From the NCBI RefSeq assembly GCF_003721435.2, contig NZ_CP054585.1:1860001-1924000 (forward strand): a stretch of DNA of 64,000 nucleotides. Direction: 5' to 3'. A program made the position numbers and the translations under genes. This stretch comes from Halorubrum sp. CBA1229. GTDB lineage: Archaea; Halobacteriota; Halobacteria; Halobacteriales; Haloferacaceae. The notes under the pieces are model-generated. The model made no database searches. It was given only the letters and a program-made list of their open reading frames with translations, and was not told the origin of the DNA. Below are positions 60,297-64,000 of this stretch, piece after piece. Numbering within the stretch: position 1 is the first letter of the stretch; every line of letters starts with the position of its first letter.

Positions 60297-60590
60297 ATGC
60301 CGAGTTCTAATGGGCCTCAGAAGGCGACCCGCGACAAGCTCTCGAACAAACCGCGCAACCGCGGCACGTCGCCGCCGCAGCGAGCCATCCAGGAGTTCGA
60401 GACGGGCTCGCAGGTCCACCTCAAGATCGACCCCAGCGTGCAGGAGGGTCGCTTCCACCCCCGCTTCGACGGCCGGACCGGCACCGTCGTGGGCAAGCAG
60501 GGCGCAGCGTTCAAAGTCGAGATTCCGGACGGCGGGAAGACGAAGACGCTCATCGTCCGCGCCGCCCACATGAGCGCCCAGCAGAACTGA
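60297..60590 (+). CDS. rpl21e: 50S ribosomal protein L21e
   Basis: The product has 97 residues, the normal archaeal length. [60 protein letters not shown] and [14 protein letters not shown] match the family. It is a large-subunit protein. One base separates its stop from the rpoF start, the classic archaeal L21e-RpoF pair. Confidence 0.97.
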   Translation: MPSSNGPQKATRDKLSNKPRNRGTSPPQRAIQEFETGSQVHLKIDPSVQEGRFHPRFDGRTGTVVGKQGAAFKVEIPDGGKTKTLIVRAAHMSAQQN

Positions 60591-60591
60591 G

Positions 60592-60948
60592 ATGACGATC
60601 TTCAAAGAGAAGGTCGACGAGGAGTACGTCACCGTCTCCGAGGCGAAGGAGGTCCTCGTGGACATCGAGGCGGAGCGCGCCGAGGACGAGGACCGCGACC
60701 TCCGCTACGAGCTCGCCCGCGCGATCGAGCACGTCAACCGGTTCGCCCGGCTCGACGCAGACGAGTCTCGCGAGCTCGTCGAGGAGCTGACGGAGCTCGA
60801 GCAGATCGACATCCCGACCGCGGTGAAGATCGCCGACCTCCTCCCGGAGGACCGCACCGAGCTGCGCTCGGTATTCGCTCAGGAGCGCTACTCGCTGGAC
60901 GGCGACGAGCTCGACGACGTCCTTGACGTCGTCGCGAAGTACGCCTAG
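60592..60948 (+). CDS. rpoF: RNA polymerase subunit RpoF (Rpb4)
   Basis: The product has 118 residues. The start TIFKEKVDEEYVTVSEAKEV and the HRDC-like helical end LTELEQIDIPTAVKIADLLP then RSVFAQERYSLDGDELDDVL are typical. With RpoE it forms the stalk of RNA polymerase. In many haloarchaea a DUF655 gene and ksgA follow it. Here element copy 4 begins 70 bp after the stop, and an unrelated gene follows. Confidence 0.95.
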   Translation: MTIFKEKVDEEYVTVSEAKEVLVDIEAERAEDEDRDLRYELARAIEHVNRFARLDADESRELVEELTELEQIDIPTAVKIADLLPEDRTELRSVFAQERYSLDGDELDDVLDVVAKYA

Positions 60949-61017
60949 ATCGTACGAAACGCGTCTTTTTAGTTGCGTATCGGTTCGTTCGTCGGACCAC
61001 CGCTCTGTCCGTTCGTT

Positions 61018-61411
61018 TATAAGTCGTTGCTGTCGGTGACGTAGAGACCACCTCCAAAGCCCCAGTCGCTCGGTTATAAACGATTGAATACAGATCGGCG
61101 GTGAATACCTCCAAAGCCCCAGTCGCGAGGACTCGCGTGACTCGCTGCGCTCCTCGGTCGCTCACTCCGTTCGCTCTCTGCGGTGTCGCCGGCGGCTTTG
61201 CCGCCGGCTGCCCGTGGCGCGTAGCGCCACGCTGCTTGCGTCGTCAGGCTTCGTCCTCGCGACTGCCCCTTTGAGTCCCACCCGACTGCACCGCACAGCA
61301 CCTCACACCTCCCCAGCCTCGTCGGACCGGCGCGGCCGCGCCGGTCCGACTCCCTCGCGCGCACTCCTCGCGCCCTGCGGGCGCTCGGAGGCGCGCGCCA
61401 ACCGCATTATT
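61018..61411 (+). repeat. Interspersed structured element, copy 4
   Basis: The element reads on the plus strand. Two units have TTTATAAG/TTATAAAC boxes at 61018 and 61075, each 36 nt before CCAAAGCCCCAG at 61054 and 61111, so the whole unit repeats at 57 bp. Then come a 9-bp long-range stem (61124-61132 with 61253-61261), two perfect variable hairpins, GCCGGCGGC-TTT-GCCGCCGGC (61188-61208) and GTGGCGC-GTA-GCGCCAC (61214-61230), and the CTGCCCCTTTGAGTCC box at 61263. A perfect 30-nt palindrome at 61321-61350 and the terminal hairpin GCGCCC-TGC-GGGCGC at 61370-61384 follow. The distal TATA of the other copies is degraded here (TTATTCGG). It sits between rpoF and the eIF2B-like gene. Confidence 0.85.
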
Positions 61412-61468
61412 CGGTCCGACCGACGGGACCCCGGAACCCCTTTGAACGGCCGCGACGACGATATCGGT

Positions 61469-62311
61469 ATGATCGATGAGACCGTCGCCGAGATCCGGGC
61501 GATGCGGACCCACAGCACGTCGGCGGTGGCAGTGAAGGCGACGCGGGCGCTCGCGGAGCTGCTCGACCGCGACTACAGGACGGTCGACGAGTTCGAGCGC
61601 GACCTCGAACACAACGCCGGCGTGTTGCGCCGGTCGAACCCCTCGCACGCCGCGCTCCACAACGCGATGCGTGACGTCGAGCGCTCGATCATCGGCGAGC
61701 CGACGAGCGTCGAGGACGCCAAACAGCTCCTCGAAGACACGATCGACCGAGTCGCCGACGACATCGAGACGGCGAAGGGAGAGGCCGCCGCCAACGCGGC
61801 CGAACACATCGAGGACGGCGACACGCTGCTGGTCCACGACTACTCGACGACGGTGCTGGAGTCCATCGAGAACGCCGCCCGCGGCGGCGCGCACCTGACC
61901 GTCTACGTCACCGAGGCGCGGCCGCGCACCCTGGGCCGGAAGACGGCGCGCGTGCTCGCCGGGATGTCCCGCGTCGACGTCCACATGGTCGTCGACAGCG
62001 CGATGGGGTACGCCCTCCGCGACTGCGACCGCGTCCTCCTCGGGATCACCTGTATCACCGGCGGCACCTACTACAACCGGATCGGTACCTTCCCGCTGGT
62101 CGTCACCGCGCGCGACCTCGGGGTCCCGGTGACCGCGGTCGGCTCGGGCGCGAAGACGATCGAGGAGTTCCGCTTCGAGAACGAGTTCCGCGACGCCGTC
62201 GAGGTGATGCGCGAGCCCGTCGAGGACGTCGAGATCGAGAACCCGAGCTACGACGCGACCCCGATCGGGATGATCGACACCGTGATCACCGACGACGGCG
62301 TCGTCGAGTAG
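61469..62311 (+). CDS. eIF2B-alpha/IF2B-like protein without isomerase residues
   Basis: The product has 280 residues from MIDETVAEIRAMRTHSTSAV. It shares the fold of the isomerase at 51291 (LLVHDYSTTVLESIENAA, VYVTEARPRTLGRKTA, YYNRIGTFPLVVTARDLGVP). The catalytic Cys is replaced (HDYST where the isomerase has HCHST), and the Asp of VVGADS is missing (LLGITC). So it is not an R15P isomerase or MtnA, but belongs to the aIF2B-like group of unclear function in archaea. The frame extending upstream to 61214 is element copy 4. CCCCTTTGAACG about 25 nt upstream may be its promoter. Confidence 0.85.
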   Translation: MIDETVAEIRAMRTHSTSAVAVKATRALAELLDRDYRTVDEFERDLEHNAGVLRRSNPSHAALHNAMRDVERSIIGEPTSVEDAKQLLEDTIDRVADDIETAKGEAAANAAEHIEDGDTLLVHDYSTTVLESIENAARGGAHLTVYVTEARPRTLGRKTARVLAGMSRVDVHMVVDSAMGYALRDCDRVLLGITCITGGTYYNRIGTFPLVVTARDLGVPVTAVGSGAKTIEEFRFENEFRDAVEVMREPVEDVEIENPSYDATPIGMIDTVITDDGVVE

Positions 62312-62517
62312 CCGCCCGGCCCCGTCGGCCGCCTCGCGGAGGCGTCGTCGCGAACCCCCTGACCACCGGACGGAGTCGCCAGCACCCTCCGCCGAACTCG
62401 ACCGCAACCCCCGCCGAACTCGGCCGCGCGGTCGATCGCCTTCTCCTGCGGGATATCTTTCTTTACGCCGAAAAACGGACGTAAGTGCTTTGTGTATGTA
62501 CCGTGTTAACGGATGTA

Positions 62518-63477
62518 ATGAGTATGTATTCGAGCTCCGCCAACGCCTTCCGGATCCCCGGCACGGATCCGGTGGCGATGGAGGAGTGCACGGCCCTATC
62601 GTGTGAGGTCGGAACGGCGGCGACCGAACCGACCGTCGTCGTCGCGGCGGTCGTTGTCGGCCTCGCGGCGTTCCTCGCGTTCGCACACGTCCGGGACGCG
62701 GTCGACGCCGGGCGGGGCGAGCGGCGGCGCGTCCTCGCCGAGCGCGACGCGTTCGAGGAGTTCGCCGACCGCGTCGACGCGCTCGATCCGGCGCCGACCG
62801 GGTCGACGGCGGGGGGATTCGACGGGTCGATGGTCGCGATCCGCGCGGTCGACAGCGTCGGGAGCGACGGCGACGTCAGGCTCAGGCGCGTGTTGGCGGC
62901 GTACCGCGACACCGTGATGTCGGTCCCCCACTACCGGGAGGAGTACGACGAGACGATCCCGGAGAGCCTCGCCGCCGAGCTCGGACCCGACACGGCGGCC
63001 GCGCTGGCGTCGAACGGCACCCTTTCCGCCGCGGCGCAGTCGGCGCTCGTCGGCCGGAGCCGACAGGCGGCCGAGGCGCGCTCGTCGCTCGCCGACGCGA
63101 TCGGCGAGGAGATCGACGCGCTGCGGGCGTTCGAAAGCGACCTCTCGGGCGTCGACCGGCGGCGGCGACGGCTCCTCGAACACCTCGACGGCGTCTCCGG
63201 GAGCGGGGCCGACGCGGCGATCGACGTCTGGGAGCGACTCGAGGACCTCGAACGCGAATGCGACGAGATCGCGGCGGAGCGGCAGGAGTCGCTCGCCGAC
63301 CCGCCGATGACGCCGGGTCCCGCGGTGGACGTCGAGGGGGACCGCGCCTTCTACGACTACCTGTACGCCCCGACGGACGGCCCCCGGCACCCCGTGTTGG
63401 CGCAGGTGTCGGAGCTCGCGGAGCGGATACGCGCCGACCGCGACCGCGTCGCGAGCCGTCTGGCCGGCGGCCGGTAG
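62518..63477 (+). CDS. DUF7260-like membrane-anchored haloarchaeal protein
   Basis: The product has 319 residues. After a short N-terminal domain comes one hydrophobic segment (VVVAAVVVGLAAFLAFAHVR). The rest is a long helical, probably coiled-coil cytoplasmic region (RRRVLAERDAFEEFADRVDA, LRRVLAAYRDTVMSVPHYRE, DLERECDEIAAERQESLADP). The pattern MSVPHYREEYDETIPESLAAEL is shared by the DUF7260 family of Halobacteria, with unknown function. A second ATG two codons on (62524) is possible. Confidence 0.7.
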   Translation: MSMYSSSANAFRIPGTDPVAMEECTALSCEVGTAATEPTVVVAAVVVGLAAFLAFAHVRDAVDAGRGERRRVLAERDAFEEFADRVDALDPAPTGSTAGGFDGSMVAIRAVDSVGSDGDVRLRRVLAAYRDTVMSVPHYREEYDETIPESLAAELGPDTAAALASNGTLSAAAQSALVGRSRQAAEARSSLADAIGEEIDALRAFESDLSGVDRRRRRLLEHLDGVSGSGADAAIDVWERLEDLERECDEIAAERQESLADPPMTPGPAVDVEGDRAFYDYLYAPTDGPRHPVLAQVSELAERIRADRDRVASRLAGGR

Positions 63478-63813
63478 TCACGGGAGGTTTATAAGTGCAG
63501 GCGGCCACGCTCGTGATGGTGGCCATGACGACGTGTTACCCCCACTGAGCCCCTTGTGACGAGGGTTTTCCACCGAGCCACCACTTCCGCCCGCCGAGCC
63601 GCGGCTCCGTCTCGCGACCGGTCGGGCCGGTCGTCTCGGCCGGGCCGGTCGTCTCGGCCGGGATCGGAACCGCGGTGAAAGTGTTCATACGGGACCGGTT
63701 CCCTCCGCAGTCGTGCGGTCTCGACGCGAAAAAGGCGGGTTCCGACGCGGGGACGGTCCCCTCTGGAGGACAACCGAAAGCGGTCGGTTCGAGACGACCG
63801 GGATCGGGGCGGC
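63478..63813. other. Intergenic region with promoter-like box and short direct repeat
   Basis: No certain gene lies in these 336 bp. TTTATAAG at about 63488 precedes a ten-codon frame (63517-63549, MVAMTTCYPH then TGA). A direct repeat of GGGCCGGTCGTCTCGGCC occurs twice at about 63625-63661. A CCCCTTGTGACGAGGG hairpin lies near 63551-63566. Confidence 0.4.
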
Positions 63814-64000
63814 TCAGTACGACGCGGCGCGCTTGTCGAGGCCGGCGGCCTCGATGTCCTCGCCGTCGACGGAGGTCCGGAGGACGTCCATCCCGTCGTC
63901 GCGGTCGATGTCGAAGTTCCGCGCGTACAGCTCGTCGACGCGCTCGTACTCGGTCTCGGAGAGCGGCGGCACGCCCGCCGCGCTCCACTCCGCGATGTCG
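63814..64000 (-). CDS. C-terminal fragment of an unidentified protein, cut by window edge
   Basis: On the minus strand a frame enters from the window edge and ends at TGA 63814-63816. The visible 61 residues include IAEWSAAGVPPLSETEYERV, DELYARNFDIDRDDGMDVLR and DIEAAGLDKRAASY. Acidic haloarchaeal composition and sustained coding character make it real. The end of a metabolic enzyme is plausible, but I cannot name a family from this part. Confidence 0.6.
   Translation of the reverse strand, partial: DIAEWSAAGVPPLSETEYERVDELYARNFDIDRDDGMDVLRTSVDGEDIEAAGLDKRAASY

Overview
The window is a GC-rich, gene-dense stretch of a haloarchaeal (Halobacteria, probably Halorubrum-like) main chromosome. The evidence is the acidic proteins (runs of Asp/Glu, few Lys), archaeal-type information-processing genes (S19e, L21e, RpoF, PriS, GINS, a beta-CASP nuclease), archaeal HMG-CoA synthase, MptA, CheF-type taxis genes, Tat lipoproteins, a PGF-CTERM protein, and many leaderless genes with a TATA box 25-30 nt before the start codon. 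No rRNA, tRNA, CRISPR array or intact transposase gene was found.

Layout. 1-4.3 kb: 3' part of a nucleoside phosphorylase, a pilin-like protein, HMG-CoA synthase, S19e. 4.7-5.9 kb: an arsR-arsM arsenic pair. 6-10 kb: PEP carboxylase and an orphan Rieske protein. 10-14 kb: small membrane/surface genes, a zinc-ribbon protein, an inositol monophosphatase. 14.3-19.4 kb: a cluster of DUF1102/SipW-type secreted proteins with a regulator, partly AT-richer and containing one frameshifted gene. 19.4-23.6 kb: RNA processing and replication (beta-CASP nuclease, DUF998 protein, GINS, primase small subunit). 24-31 kb: PadR regulator, aminotransferase, ITPase, amidohydrolase, a very acidic DUF4382 lipoprotein. 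31.3-34 kb: hemC-cobA-hemD (siroheme/heme). 34.7-38 kb: sufS, a pseudo-receiver, an IscU/SufU scaffold, an SSSCA1-type zinc ribbon. 38.8-43 kb: a phosphohexomutase, a lipoprotein, KaiC-like ATPases, cheW. 43.3-49.6 kb: cheB-cheA-cheR-HEAT protein-cheF. 49.8-53.4 kb: RuBP-phosphatase-type HAD, class II aldolase, ribose-1,5-bisphosphate isomerase and PfkB kinase. With the phosphorylase at position 1 they make a complete set for the non-carboxylating pentose bisphosphate pathway known from halophilic archaea. 53.5-64 kb: lipoprotein, asparaginase, DUF255 protein, TrmB regulator, MptA, L21e-RpoF, an eIF2B-like paralogue of the isomerase, and a DUF7260-like protein.

The most unusual item is a family of four interspersed non-coding elements (about 12.5, 23.7, 34.1 and 61.0 kb), each about 330-460 bp. 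Each begins with two or three tandem units at an exact 57-bp spacing. The units carry a TATA-like box and the motif CCAAAGCCCCAG. Then come a variable hairpin region, an invariant CTGCCCCTTTGAGTCC box, a conserved 30-nt palindrome and a terminal hairpin whose stem sequence differs between copies while its pairing is kept. This looks like a multicopy structured RNA, or a hairpin DNA element, with duplicated promoters. I know of no description of it. Other notable items are a decayed duplicate of the DUF4382 gene promoter and 5' end in front of the receiver gene, a seven-fold 18-bp repeat that copies the stop codon of the PfkB gene, and a ten-fold 19-bp pyrimidine-strand minisatellite.
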